From NCBI RefSeq assembly GCF_904846215.1, contig NZ_CAJGZK010000016.1:1-64000 (forward strand): DNA of 64,000 nucleotides, in the 5' to 3' direction. The notes under the pieces are model-generated. The model ran no database searches. It was not told the origin of the DNA and saw only the letters and a list, made by a program, of their open reading frames with translations. Below, piece after piece: positions 1-8,714 of the stretch. Origin of the DNA: Psychrobacter glacincola (GTDB lineage: Bacteria > Pseudomonadota > Gammaproteobacteria > Pseudomonadales > Moraxellaceae). A program made the position numbers and the translations under genes. Position 1 is the stretch's first letter; each line of letters begins with the position of its first letter.

Positions 1-176
1 CGCATGATATTACGGTCAAAATTCTCGTTGCGATTTGCTTCAACGATGCCCGGCATCAGCTCTTTTTGAAAAAACTGACGGGCACTGTCCGTTACCATAC
101 GCTCTTCATCGGTAAGCTGGTCACGTAATAAAAATGGATCTTCCCAATCAAAACGGGGGCTGCTAGAAGTTGCCAT
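1..176 (-). CDS. gcdH: Glutaryl-CoA dehydrogenase, N-terminal part (gene runs off the left edge)
   Basis: The first 58 or so codons of a minus-strand gene are visible, starting at ATG 176-174 behind a good AAGGAG site. The peptide starts [20 protein letters not shown] and goes on with [18 protein letters not shown] and a FDRNIM segment. This is the typical N-terminus of glutaryl-CoA dehydrogenase in the acyl-CoA dehydrogenase family (FDWEDP, then D-E-R-M-V). The enzyme oxidatively decarboxylates glutaryl-CoA to crotonyl-CoA in lysine, tryptophan and glutarate breakdown, using FAD. It is divergent from the IclR regulator at 352, which may control it. The catalytic part lies outside the window, so another acyl-CoA dehydrogenase is possible but less likely. 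Confidence 0.8.
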   Translation of the reverse strand, partial: MATSSSPRFDWEDPFLLRDQLTDEERMVTDSARQFFQKELMPGIVEANRNENFDRNIM

Positions 177-351
177 GTGGTGCTCCTTGTTGCCAGTCAT
201 CCTGACCGACAATTAATGGTTAATATGACGCTTTGGCGAAATTTACTATTGACTTCGGTATTCCGCTATGCGAAACTTAGTTTCATAATATAATTCATTT
301 AAGCAGAATTTTAGCGTCCTGTAAACCCTTATTCATTCAGATGGTCATAAA

Positions 352-1179
352 ATGAGAAAAAACTTGTCGGCAGCCGCGCCATTATTGGATCGATTACATA
401 GCGCCCTTACCCAAGGCAAAGAAGACAACGATAGGCAATTTGTCACTGCACTTGGGCGTGGCTTAATGATATTGACAGCCTTTGAGCATGAAAAAACGCT
501 CAGCCATCAGCAATTATGCCAGATGACAAAATTGCCAAAAGCGACCATTACTCGCCTGATTTATACCTTAATGACGCTTGGATTTTTGCGTACCACTGAA
601 CATGGACAGTATCAATTGGGCAGTAGTGCCGTGCGATTAAGTGCTACTGCATGGAGTCGTCATGATATGGTCGCAGCAGCTGAGCCATTGTTACGACAGT
701 TTGCCAGTAGCAATGAAGTATCAGTGAATTTGGCCACTGAGGTCGAAGGAGAAATGCGCTATCACGCCTGCTGCCGCAGCCCTGCTCGCCTATCGGTCAA
801 CTTGCAAGTAGGCTCAGCAGTGCCCGTCGCCCGTACAGCCATTGGGCGCGCTTTTTATGCAGCCAGCTCACCAGCGAGACAGGCGGTGATTCGTAGTAAT
901 TTACAAGAGCAGTTATCTACAGAGGATTATAACCATGCGCAGTCTGCTCTTTGTGACGCAACAGAGCATTATAGAGCGCATGGTTATACGGTATCGGATG
1001 GGGAGTTTTCTACGGATATATTGGCAGTAGCGGTTGGTGTTTTTGATGTCGCGACTGGGCAATATGCCTATTCGCTCAATGCCAGCGTGCCAAGTGCCAA
1101 CTGGGAAGCGGATGACTATGCAGCGATGATTGTGCCGAAACTGCAAGTGTTGGCTAAAAGGATTGGCAGTGGAAATTAA
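352..1179 (+). CDS. IclR-family transcriptional regulator
   Basis: A 275-residue protein with IclR architecture. A winged helix-turn-helix lies at about residues 28-90 (LSHQQLCQMTKLPKATITRL is the HTH core, followed by a YQLG wing). An effector-binding domain follows at about 100-270, with VGSAVPVARTAIGRAF matching the family's ligand-pocket region. Such proteins sense small aromatic or organic acids and regulate catabolic genes; PcaR/PcaU/PobR-like sequences are the closest type by feel. It is divergent from the gcdH start with about 175 bp between them, so control of glutaryl-CoA dehydrogenase is a reasonable inference. The ligand cannot be read from the sequence. No strong ribosome site precedes the ATG. 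Confidence 0.85.
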   Translation: MRKNLSAAAPLLDRLHSALTQGKEDNDRQFVTALGRGLMILTAFEHEKTLSHQQLCQMTKLPKATITRLIYTLMTLGFLRTTEHGQYQLGSSAVRLSATAWSRHDMVAAAEPLLRQFASSNEVSVNLATEVEGEMRYHACCRSPARLSVNLQVGSAVPVARTAIGRAFYAASSPARQAVIRSNLQEQLSTEDYNHAQSALCDATEHYRAHGYTVSDGEFSTDILAVAVGVFDVATGQYAYSLNASVPSANWEADDYAAMIVPKLQVLAKRIGSGN

Positions 1180-1259
1180 AAGGGCTTGTATTCAGCGTCT
1201 CTAGCATTGTAAATCACCACCAAACCGTCTGCACTAACCTTTCTAGCGTTGAGAAAACG

Positions 1260-1355
1260 ATGAGAATACGACTAAAAATGGGAATATATTTGTTAATGAT
1301 TATTCCAGTTGCATTACTATCTGGGTTTTATGGCGCTATCGTCTATCCACTATAA
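1260..1355 (+). CDS. Possible 31-residue membrane peptide (weak)
   Basis: A short frame starting ATG AGA ATA CGA encodes a basic N-terminus followed by one hydrophobic segment (GIYLLMIIPVALLSGFYGAI) and ends VYPL-stop. The stop TAA falls just inside the start of the dispersed repeat at 1350. The frame could therefore be a real small membrane protein, or the truncated start of a longer gene disrupted by the element. The ribosome site (GAGAAAACG) is poor. Reported only because the hydropathy is protein-like. Confidence 0.2.
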   Translation: MRIRLKMGIYLLMIIPVALLSGFYGAIVYPL

Positions 1356-1484
1356 AAGAAATACAGTATTGCTGGGATGAATTTTGCGAAGCCTCTGTCT
1401 GACGCAGCGCACAGCAAGCGAGGAAAATTTATACCAGCGATACCTTTTAGTGACTGTCCCTATTTTACTTTGAACTGACTATAT
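1350..1484 (-). repeat. Dispersed hairpin repeat, copy 1 (diverged)
   Basis: A diverged member of the ~138-bp element found nine times in this window. It starts CTATAAAAG and ends GAACTGACTATA. The loop reads GCCTCTGTCTGACGCAGCG on this strand, the reverse of the reference orientation. The stem pairs GTATTGCTGG with CCAGCGATAC, including one T-G wobble. It lies between the convergent IclR and MFS genes. Confidence 0.7.
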
Positions 1485-1582
1485 ACATAACCAAATCAGC
1501 TATTCGTTTTCTAACAGGTAATGACGCACAAGCCAATCGGTGAGCAGCTCTTAACGTCATTGATACTCTGTCCAAATACACG

Positions 1583-2848
1583 CTAAGCACTCGGCTCAGC
1601 CATCACCAAATGAGCACTGTGTTTTTTGAATACCAACAGTAGGACAACCGACAGCAGTGGTAATAAAGCAGCGCCATACATGAGCGAGTGAATACCCACA
1701 TGATCCACAGCGATCCCACCGAAGAATGAACCCACTGCAATCATAGATTGAAAAATAAACACAATCATAGCAGAGCCTGTACCATCTTCCATCAAGTGTG
1801 GCACCGTCATAAACATCCATACATTTGCACAAACCGGAATCGCGGCAAAGATTAGTCCCCAAAATAGCATCAACACCACAGAGCCAGTTGCATTCGTCGT
1901 CATTAGTGTCGCTAGCAGTAACATCGCAAATAGGCTGATCATAACCACCAAAAACGTGGTGTGAACTTGTTTGGATGCGCCATAACCGGCCAGCCAATTA
2001 CCCACAAGACCACCTACCCCGTACATCAGCAATAGACTACTAAAAAAAGCTGATGAATAATTACCCCCTTGCTCGAACAGTACTCGCACATAAGTAAAGG
2101 TGCCAAAGTGCGCGATTACCGCCAGAATCAATACTATAATGCCCAAGCGCGCATTACTGAATCGAAAAATCTCCAGCAAATCCTTGAAGCCGACTTTTTC
2201 TTGCGCCGCGGGCAGCGTTGGCAATGCCCACGCCTGCCAAATCAGCGCAACAACGCCCAAACCCATCATCGAGGCAAACGCGGTACGCCAGCCCAATGCC
2301 TCACCCAACCACGTTCCTATCGGCACACCAAGCGTAGTCGCAAGCGTGATACCAGTGACGATAATTGAGGTCGATAGACCAATTGACACACCTTTTGGTG
2401 CTAGACGCGCGCTCAAAGAAATGGCAATCGCCCAAAACGCAGTGATTGCTATCCCCAAAAATACCCGTGACAAGAGTATCAACCAAAACTGCGGTGCTAC
2501 ATACATCACTCCATGACAGACAATCATGAGCGTCATGGCAGTCCATAAAATTCGCTGGCGCTGTATATGGCTAAACCACACCGCCACTAACGGCGCTGCC
2601 ACTGCACCGGAGATGGCTGGCACGGTAATCATTAGCCCTGCAGAACCCTCACTGATATTAAGGTCTTGTGCAATCAGAGTCAGAATACCTACCGGTAAAA
2701 ATTCAGAAGTGACTAGGGCGAAGGCGCCGAAGCTCACGGATAAAATCGCCATCCATTGCCGTACCAGTGACATGGACGGCTCAGGCGGCCGTTTCGGTTG
2801 GTGCTCAAAGTTTGGCTCAGTAGCATCGGCAGAATCATTTACAGTCAT
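1583..2848 (-). CDS. MFS efflux transporter, DHA1 family (NepI/SotB-like)
   Basis: A twelve-helix major facilitator with about 30 hydrophilic residues before the first helix. The segment EFLPVGILTLIAQDLNISEG resembles the first loop of NepI/SotB-type drug:H+ antiporters, which export purine nucleosides, sugars or drugs. I chose the ATG at 2848 (MTVNDSADATEP) because GAGAG lies just upstream; a GTG at 2878 would add ten residues. The gene is divergent from the TetR-type regulator at 2982, the common layout of a repressor controlling its efflux pump. Substrate unknown. Confidence 0.82.
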   Translation of the reverse strand: MTVNDSADATEPNFEHQPKRPPEPSMSLVRQWMAILSVSFGAFALVTSEFLPVGILTLIAQDLNISEGSAGLMITVPAISGAVAAPLVAVWFSHIQRQRILWTAMTLMIVCHGVMYVAPQFWLILLSRVFLGIAITAFWAIAISLSARLAPKGVSIGLSTSIIVTGITLATTLGVPIGTWLGEALGWRTAFASMMGLGVVALIWQAWALPTLPAAQEKVGFKDLLEIFRFSNARLGIIVLILAVIAHFGTFTYVRVLFEQGGNYSSAFFSSLLLMYGVGGLVGNWLAGYGASKQVHTTFLVVMISLFAMLLLATLMTTNATGSVVLMLFWGLIFAAIPVCANVWMFMTVPHLMEDGTGSAMIVFIFQSMIAVGSFFGGIAVDHVGIHSLMYGAALLPLLSVVLLLVFKKHSAHLVMAEPSA

Positions 2849-2937
2849 AACAGCTCTCAATATAGTGGTGCTTAACACGGATAATTATATTCTGTAGCCA
2901 TCACTACAAAATAATAGTATGCTACTCTTAAACCTAA

Positions 2938-2957
2938 TGTCAACTTATATTTTGACA
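2938..2957. promoter_or_regulatory. Palindrome in the MFS/TetR divergent intergenic region, candidate operator
   Basis: TGTCAA - 8 bases - TTGACA, a perfect 6-bp inverted repeat of 20 bp in total. It lies 24 bp before the tetR-type start. The right arm TTGACA also matches a consensus -35 hexamer. Position and symmetry fit a TetR-family operator controlling both divergent genes; binding itself is inference. Confidence 0.4.
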
Positions 2958-2981
2958 AACACTCATGGATGATAAACACTC

Positions 2982-3608
2982 ATGGATAACGATACTTGCT
3001 CTACCGCTACCAATAAAAGAGGCCGCCCGCTTGCATTTGATCGGGATACCGCCTTAGCACAAGCCAAGCACCTATTTTGGGAGCTAGGCTATGAAGCCAC
3101 GTCAATCAATGATTTGACTCAAGCCATGGGAATTTCACCATCGAGCTTATATGGCGCTTTTGGCAATAAAGCAAATCTGTTTCAAGAAGTGCTACAGAAT
3201 TATAAAGATTCAAACCCTTACTCAATTTCTGATTTTTTTGAGAGCCATAGTGACTATCGCAGCGCGATGGCAGCCTATCTCCAGCATATTGCCATGCAGT
3301 TGACGCAGCCTGATCACCCACTCGGCTGTATGGTCACTAGCGCCACGATAAATTGTAAGCCTGCCTCAAATGAGATTGCTGAGCAATTAATGCAGCAGCG
3401 CACCCAACAGCGCACTATTCTGCAACATAAAATCGAACAAGCCATTGCAGCGCAGCAGCTGCCTGCCAAGACCGATGCAGGACAATTGGCCAATACTTAT
3501 TCAGCACTTATTCATGGCATGACCATCTTGGCACGTGATGGCGTCACCCAAGATGAGCTGTTGCAAATCAGTGCCACTGCGATGCAACTGTGGCCTCAAA
3601 CTGGTTAG
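2982..3608 (+). CDS. TetR/AcrR-family repressor
   Basis: A 208-residue regulator. The N-terminal helix-turn-helix lies at about residues 15-65: RGRPLAFDRDTALAQAKHLF, then SINDLTQAMGISPSSLYGAF, a textbook TetR recognition helix (SLYxxFGNK). The C-terminal domain has CMVTSATINCKPASNE, seen in the AcuR/ComR-like TetR subgroup that senses small electrophiles or metals. It is divergent from the MFS exporter gene and probably represses it and itself through the palindrome at 2938-2957. The ATG lies in a direct duplication (AAACACTCATGGAT twice), but the second ATG is the only one in frame. Confidence 0.85.
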   Translation: MDNDTCSTATNKRGRPLAFDRDTALAQAKHLFWELGYEATSINDLTQAMGISPSSLYGAFGNKANLFQEVLQNYKDSNPYSISDFFESHSDYRSAMAAYLQHIAMQLTQPDHPLGCMVTSATINCKPASNEIAEQLMQQRTQQRTILQHKIEQAIAAQQLPAKTDAGQLANTYSALIHGMTILARDGVTQDELLQISATAMQLWPQTG

Positions 3609-3734
3609 CATTTGGATGAGATGGCATAATATCAGCAGATTTTTCCAGCACTTTGAATCATGGATAGCGGCAAAGTTACCAAATAACTGACTGCCGCATT
3701 TTTTAATTCCTATTTTTTATAGTTGAGCTTTGCT

Positions 3735-5537
3735 ATGCCAGATTCCAGAACTAATTTGAACCCTGAGCCTGAACACAATTCTCCTTACCTAACTGGTGTT
3801 TTGCTACGCTATAGCACCTTTGGCGCCGCGATTTTGCTATTTTTAGCAGGATTACTGCTCATCAACTGGGCGCTAATCCTCATCGGTAGTCTCGCCATCG
3901 GGCTAGGTATTTATGACTTATTACAGTCTAAACACTCTATCTTGAGCAATTACCCTATCGCCGGTCATATCCGCTATGTGTTAGAGGATTTTCGCCCTGA
4001 GATTCGCCAATACTTGCTAGAGGACGATAAAGAACCAGTGCCGTTCTCACGTCAGCAGCGGGCTTTGGTCTATCAGCGCGCCAAAAACGTCAGCGATACC
4101 AATGCTTTTGGTACCTTGGACAATTTATATGCTCACGGTAAAGAATGGTTTTTGCAATCCACTGTCAGTGAGCCACTAAAGAATAAAGATTTTCGTATCA
4201 TTGTGGGCGGTGAGCGTTGTCAGCAGCCGCATGATATGTCGGTATTTAATATCTCAGCGATGAGCTTTGGCAGTTTGTCTGCCAATGCCATTATGGCGCT
4301 CAATCAAGGCGCAAAAATGGGCGGCTTTACGCATGATAGTGGTGAAGGCGCTATCAGCCCTTATCATCGTAAATTCGGTGGGGATTTGATTTGGGAGCTG
4401 GGTACGGGTTACTTCGGTTGCCGCGATGATCATGGCAACTTTGACCCGCAATCTTTTGCCGAAAAAGCTGTTGACCCGCAAGTAAAGATGATTGAGATTA
4501 AACTCTCACAAGGCGCAAAACCCGGTAAGGGCGGTGTGTTGCCAGCAGAAAAAATCACTCCAGAAATCGCTGAAACTCGTCAAGTACTAATGGGTCAAGA
4601 CTGCGTATCACCTGCGTCGCATTCTACTTTTAGTACACCCCGCGAATTGGTCACTTTTTTACAGCAACTACGGGATTTATCAGAAGGCAAGCCGGTTGGC
4701 TTTAAGCTTTGTATTGGTCAGCCTTGGCAGTTTATGGCGATTGTCAAAGCCATGATAGAAGCCGATAACTATCCTGATTTTATCGTTATTGATGGCGCAG
4801 AAGGCGGGACAGGTGCGGCGCCCGTTGAATTTATGGATAGCGTCGGTATGCCACTGATCGATGGTTTTTTATTGGTGCACAATACTTTGGTCGGCGCTGG
4901 TATCCGTGACAAAATTAAGCTTGGCGTCAGCGGAAAGATCGTATCAGGCTTTGATATTGCCCGCCTGTTAGCATTAGGCGCAGATTGGTGTAACTCCGCG
5001 CGTGGTTTTATGTTTGCGGTCGGCTGTATCCAGTCGCGCTCTTGTCATACCAACACTTGCCCGACAGGCGTGGCAACCCAAGATCCCTTTCGTCAAAAAG
5101 CGCTTGATGTACCAAGCAAGGCTGAGCGCGTCGCCAGTTATCATAAAAATACCCTAAAATCTTTAGCTAGCATCGTTGGCGCTGTGGGCTTACAGCATCC
5201 AAGCCAACTGCAGCCTTATCACATAGCACGGCGCTTGGATGATGGACAAATCAAGCTGCTATCAAAATTCTTTTATTTCACCGATACAGGCGCTTTACTT
5301 GATCATAATGCGCGCTCAGAAGTCTTTAATCAGATGTGGGTAATGGCAGATCCGTCGACATTTTTAGCCAATAATGACGCGCTGATTGCTTATAACAAAG
5401 ACTCACGCGATATCGGTAAAGAAACCAGTGCGCCAACAGAAAAAACTGTTGCAGAGGTAGACGTCCATATTGATGGTGGTAAAATGATTGGCAATGTCAA
5501 TAATACCGTCCGCGATTTTATACCGCCAACTGTTTAA
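3735..5537 (+). CDS. FMN-binding glutamate-synthase-family protein with N-terminal membrane anchor
   Basis: About 600 residues. Two closely spaced hydrophobic helices (residues ~20-70) are followed by a complete Glu_synthase TIM barrel. Visible motifs are VFNISAMSFGSLSANAI near the FMN site, IDGAEGGTGAAP, and CIQSRSCHTNTCPTG, the CX5CX4C 3Fe-4S signature of glutamate synthase. The amidotransferase and the other domains of true GltB are absent. The family's real reaction is not established; it is an FMN/Fe-S oxidoreductase probably held at the inner membrane. An upstream in-frame TTG at 3723 exists, but ATG at 3735 is the more normal start. Confidence 0.82.
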   Translation: MPDSRTNLNPEPEHNSPYLTGVLLRYSTFGAAILLFLAGLLLINWALILIGSLAIGLGIYDLLQSKHSILSNYPIAGHIRYVLEDFRPEIRQYLLEDDKEPVPFSRQQRALVYQRAKNVSDTNAFGTLDNLYAHGKEWFLQSTVSEPLKNKDFRIIVGGERCQQPHDMSVFNISAMSFGSLSANAIMALNQGAKMGGFTHDSGEGAISPYHRKFGGDLIWELGTGYFGCRDDHGNFDPQSFAEKAVDPQVKMIEIKLSQGAKPGKGGVLPAEKITPEIAETRQVLMGQDCVSPASHSTFSTPRELVTFLQQLRDLSEGKPVGFKLCIGQPWQFMAIVKAMIEADNYPDFIVIDGAEGGTGAAPVEFMDSVGMPLIDGFLLVHNTLVGAGIRDKIKLGVSGKIVSGFDIARLLALGADWCNSARGFMFAVGCIQSRSCHTNTCPTGVATQDPFRQKALDVPSKAERVASYHKNTLKSLASIVGAVGLQHPSQLQPYHIARRLDDGQIKLLSKFFYFTDTGALLDHNARSEVFNQMWVMADPSTFLANNDALIAYNKDSRDIGKETSAPTEKTVAEVDVHIDGGKMIGNVNNTVRDFIPPTV

Positions 5538-5601
5538 CCACTTAGCAGTGTTTGGCTGTGACAATCACGCAATGTATCCCCTTATAAAAGATAAATGATT
5601 G

Positions 5602-6432
5602 ATGCCAACCACTGTTTTCACAAAACCTCTTAACATACTAGCAATGATACTTATGTCGCTTATGACTATTGGCATAAGTGCTTGCCAGCCAACAGATAGC
5701 AATAAAACCGACACGGCTTCTGCCGATTGGTCATGTCAATCGCACAGCACACCGTTTGCTTATAGCGCCTGTCATATTCAATCTGCTTTGTTGACAGATA
5801 AGCGCTATTCATTAGCATTATTTTGGCAACAATCTGACAGTCGTCAACCGCTACTGACTTTTGATACGCTATTGACCACACTACCCTCGTCACAATCTTT
5901 GAAGTTTGCGATGAATGCCGGCATGTACAATGAAAATTACGCGCCCATTGGCTATACGATCATCGAAGGGAAAGAAATACGCGCACTAAACCTTAGAGAA
6001 GGCGGCGGCAATTTTCATCTGTTACCCAATGGGGTACTGTGGTGGGATAAGTCTGGCAAGGTACAAATCACTGAAAGCAATGCCTTAGCTGAGCAGCTAA
6101 AAAATGGCACTGCACAGCCATTGTATGCTACCCAATCTGGTCCTATGCTGGTTATTAACGACGCTATCCATCCGCAGTTTGACCCTGATAGTACCTCGGC
6201 CAAAATTCGTAATGGTATAGGCATTTGTAGCGATGGCAGCCTACAATTTATCAATAGCGAAGCGCCCGTGACCTTTTATCAATTCGCGGAACTATTTAAA
6301 AATGACTTAAAATGTCCGAATGCTCTCTTTTTAGATGGTGGTATTGCATCCGCTCTATATGCGCCTACGATAGATAAGCATGATAAAAAAGAGATGGGCG
6401 TGATGATTGGGCTTGTTGAGACTGTACAATAA
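5602..6432 (+). CDS. Phosphodiester glycosidase (DUF2233/NAGPA-like) lipoprotein
   Basis: A 276-residue protein with a lipoprotein signal: a hydrophobic stretch NILAMILMSLMTIG and then the lipobox ISAC at about residue 28. The rest matches the DUF2233 phosphodiester-glycosidase fold: MNAGMYNENYAPIGYTI, NLREGGGNFHLLPNGVLWW, ATQSGPMLV, RNGIGICSDG and ALFLDGGIASALYAP. The human relative removes GlcNAc from phosphodiester-linked mannose; bacterial members are thought to act on glycosylated phosphodiesters in the envelope. The protein should be anchored in the periplasm or outer membrane. A TTG one codon upstream is a possible alternative start. Confidence 0.82.
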   Translation: MPTTVFTKPLNILAMILMSLMTIGISACQPTDSNKTDTASADWSCQSHSTPFAYSACHIQSALLTDKRYSLALFWQQSDSRQPLLTFDTLLTTLPSSQSLKFAMNAGMYNENYAPIGYTIIEGKEIRALNLREGGGNFHLLPNGVLWWDKSGKVQITESNALAEQLKNGTAQPLYATQSGPMLVINDAIHPQFDPDSTSAKIRNGIGICSDGSLQFINSEAPVTFYQFAELFKNDLKCPNALFLDGGIASALYAPTIDKHDKKEMGVMIGLVETVQ

Positions 6433-6473
6433 ACAATATTATCATCACTTATGTCACTTAAATTACTCATCAG

Positions 6474-6530
6474 TATAGTTGATCCACTTTCAAAAGCGTA
6501 CAGCACTACTGAGACTGTATTTTTTCAACT
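6474..6530 (-). repeat. Core-less remnant of the dispersed hairpin repeat
   Basis: Starts TATAGTTGATCCACTTTC, matching the left end of the copy at 14989. It reaches the left stem arm (GCACTACTGA) and then jumps to CTGTATTTTTT, which resembles the right-hand end of that same copy. The conserved loop and right arm are missing. It lies directly against the full copy at 6531. Confidence 0.5.
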
Positions 6531-6666
6531 TATAGTCAGTGAAAAGTAATATCGACACATTATGTACTGCGGGTATCAATTTTTCTTGCTTGCTGTGTCT
6601 ACGCAGACAGAGGCTGCAAAAAATTTATACCCGCAACACCGTAGCGTTTTTAGAGTATTTCAACTT
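6531..6666 (+). repeat. Dispersed hairpin repeat, copy 2
   Basis: Begins TATAGTCAGTGAAAAG. The stem TGCGGGTAT...ATACCCGCA carries the conserved loop GCTGTGTCTACGCAGACAG. It ends TTTAGAGTATTTCAAC. Reference orientation. The terminal TGACTATA is degraded in this copy. Confidence 0.85.
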
Positions 6667-6693
6667 ACTTAATCCTAATAAATACAATCTAAT

Positions 6694-6730
6694 AAAAGGG
6701 CACTATTATTCAGAATAATAGTGCCTTTTT
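6694..6730 (+). terminator. Rho-independent terminator
   Basis: GGCACTATTATT - CAG - AATAATAGTGCC followed by TTTTTC: a 12-bp stem, three-base loop and T run. It lies 260 bp after the glycosidase-like gene, so the repeats between may be part of its 3' untranslated region. Confidence 0.75.
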
Positions 6731-7182
6731 CTTGCTTACTTAAATATCCTTACAACAATAACTGCGAATGAGTGATTACAATCAGTATCACTTACATCCT
6801 ACTTACTTTTGTGCGCTTTAAGAATCATTAGTTAACAATAACGCCCATTATAGAAGTATCGTTTACTGAACTGCTATACAGGTAGCAGCTATGTACTACA
6901 GACTATCCCTTCATCCTTGGGCTATATTACTTAGCAAGCAGTAGTCACCAGATTTTGTAAGGGTGATGCAAGTGCGAAGTATCAAAATAAATATTAGAAA
7001 TTTGAACAGCTTCGCAGTAAGTACTAGCAAGCGTCAATAGTTAGAACTAGCTAGCATACTGGTTTAGAGGACAAGCCAAGATTGGATGTCAAAAATGACT
7101 TTTGTTTTAATGTCATTTAGATTTTAGGCTATTTATATCATTCTTAATCATTCAACAATAATAGTAAAAAGGATAATGGCTC
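6731..7182. other. Non-coding stretch, nothing recognised
   Basis: No convincing frame, repeat or RNA was seen here. It may hold the promoter and a long leader for the gene at 7183. An AAAAAGGATAA site just before that gene serves as its ribosome site. Confidence 0.4.
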
Positions 7183-8553
7183 ATGGATAATATCAATCGT
7201 ACAGTAGTAGTCAATGACAATGCTGACCCTATCACAGGTGAGCCAGGCTCACATCCAATTGGTACAGCTCTTGGTGGTACAGGCGGTGCTGCAGCAGGCG
7301 CAGCCATTGGTGCTATTGGTGGTCCATTAGGCATGCTCATTGGTGGCGCTATTGGTGCTATCGTCGGCGGCGTCGCAGGTAGCTCGGTCGGTGAGATGCT
7401 AGACCCAACGGTAGAATATGAATACTGGCAAGAGACTCATACCACACGCCCTTATTATAATGAAGACTATGATTACGATACCGATTATCATCCTGCCTAT
7501 GCAGTAGGTTATGCCACCCGTGCGCATTATCCAAATACCACGCGCTTTGAAGAAGTTGAAGCTGAGCTTGAACAACGCTGGTATGAAGTAAAAGGTGATT
7601 CGCGCATGACTTGGCTACAAGCAAAAGACATGGTACGTGATGGTTGGGATAAGACCCATGCTCGTATGACTGGTGAAACCTATGAGCCAAAAGAGTATGT
7701 ACATTATGCAGGTCATAGAGAACCTATTGAGCCTATCCATCATGGTGGAGACAAGCCACATCCAGTAGCGACAGGTACGGGCGCACTTGGCGGTGCAGCA
7801 GCAGGCGCAGCTGTAGGCACGGCAGTCGGAGGTCCAGTCGGCACATTAGTAGGTGGTGGTGTCGGTGCCATCGCAGGCAGTAAAGTTGGACATGAAGCAG
7901 GCGAAATGGTCAATCCTACCGATAGCCTAGAAGCTCATGAAAAACCGCATCCTATTGCTAGTGGTACGGGCGCACTGGGCGGTGCAGCAGCAGGCGCTGC
8001 CGTAGGTACAGCAGTCGGAGGACCAGTCGGTACAGTAATCGGCGGCTTAGCAGGTGCAGTCGCTGGCGGTGCTGGTGGTCAAGAAGTGGGTGAAGCCGTC
8101 AATCCTACTGACCAAAATGAAGTGCAACGAGAAGCCAATCCTGTCAGTAGTGGGACCGGTATGATCGGCGGTGCCGCAGCAGGTGCAGCTATTGGAGCAG
8201 TAGGTGGTCCCGTAGGTTCAGTGGTAGGCGGTGCCGTTGGTGCAGTCGTTGGTGCCACAGCTGGTAACGCCGTTGCCAACGCATTTGAAGGTAATATGCA
8301 AGAAGACACTTACTGGCGCACCCAGCATGTGACGGCCGATTATTACAACCCGCAATATGACTACGATACCGACTACCGTAATGCCTATGGTTATGGTTAT
8401 GCACAGCGCAAACAGTATGGTAATGACCAAACGTTTGAGCTGGTAGAGCAAGACTTGCAGCGAGATTGGGTTACTTCACGTGGCAACTCACGCTTAGAAT
8501 GGTCAGATGCTAAATTCGCAGTACGCGATGCGTGGAATCGTCCTCTTGTTTAA
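7183..8553 (+). CDS. Glycine-zipper repeat protein with duplicated Tyr/Asp-rich domain
   Basis: A 456-residue protein built entirely from repeats. Four glycine-zipper modules of about 45 residues (such as [20 protein letters not shown]) lie near residues 22-70, 195-240, 255-300 and 325-370. A domain of about 85 residues occurs twice, at ~78-165 and at the C-terminus. Both copies contain YW, a DYDTDYxxAY block, Y-rich spacing, and an R-x-x-W-x-x-A/D-K-x-x-V-R-D-x-W ending. No signal peptide is seen. Glycine zippers usually insert in or associate with membranes and are common in stress and desiccation proteins; the paired domains might bridge partners. The function is unknown and this is inference from repeats only. 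A terminator follows at 8610. Confidence 0.7.
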   Translation: MDNINRTVVVNDNADPITGEPGSHPIGTALGGTGGAAAGAAIGAIGGPLGMLIGGAIGAIVGGVAGSSVGEMLDPTVEYEYWQETHTTRPYYNEDYDYDTDYHPAYAVGYATRAHYPNTTRFEEVEAELEQRWYEVKGDSRMTWLQAKDMVRDGWDKTHARMTGETYEPKEYVHYAGHREPIEPIHHGGDKPHPVATGTGALGGAAAGAAVGTAVGGPVGTLVGGGVGAIAGSKVGHEAGEMVNPTDSLEAHEKPHPIASGTGALGGAAAGAAVGTAVGGPVGTVIGGLAGAVAGGAGGQEVGEAVNPTDQNEVQREANPVSSGTGMIGGAAAGAAIGAVGGPVGSVVGGAVGAVVGATAGNAVANAFEGNMQEDTYWRTQHVTADYYNPQYDYDTDYRNAYGYGYAQRKQYGNDQTFELVEQDLQRDWVTSRGNSRLEWSDAKFAVRDAWNRPLV

Positions 8554-8609
8554 ATTTAATTGTTAACGATGAGGTGATAATTTCTTATCGTAAATACTTA
8601 AAATGTCAT

Positions 8610-8646
8610 AAAAAAAGCCTCTATTACTTAATAGAGGCTTTTTTTA
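8610..8646 (+). terminator. Rho-independent terminator, possibly bidirectional
   Basis: AAAAAAAGCCTCTATT - ACTT - AATAGAGGCTTTTTTT: a perfect stem with A and T runs on both sides. It lies between the glycine-zipper gene and the convergent VWA gene and can serve both. Confidence 0.85.
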
Positions 8647-8714
8647 TCTTAATTTAAATCGCCTAAAAACGGACGGCAAATCTAGCGTTAAATTGCTTTA
8701 AAACCCACACAGCG

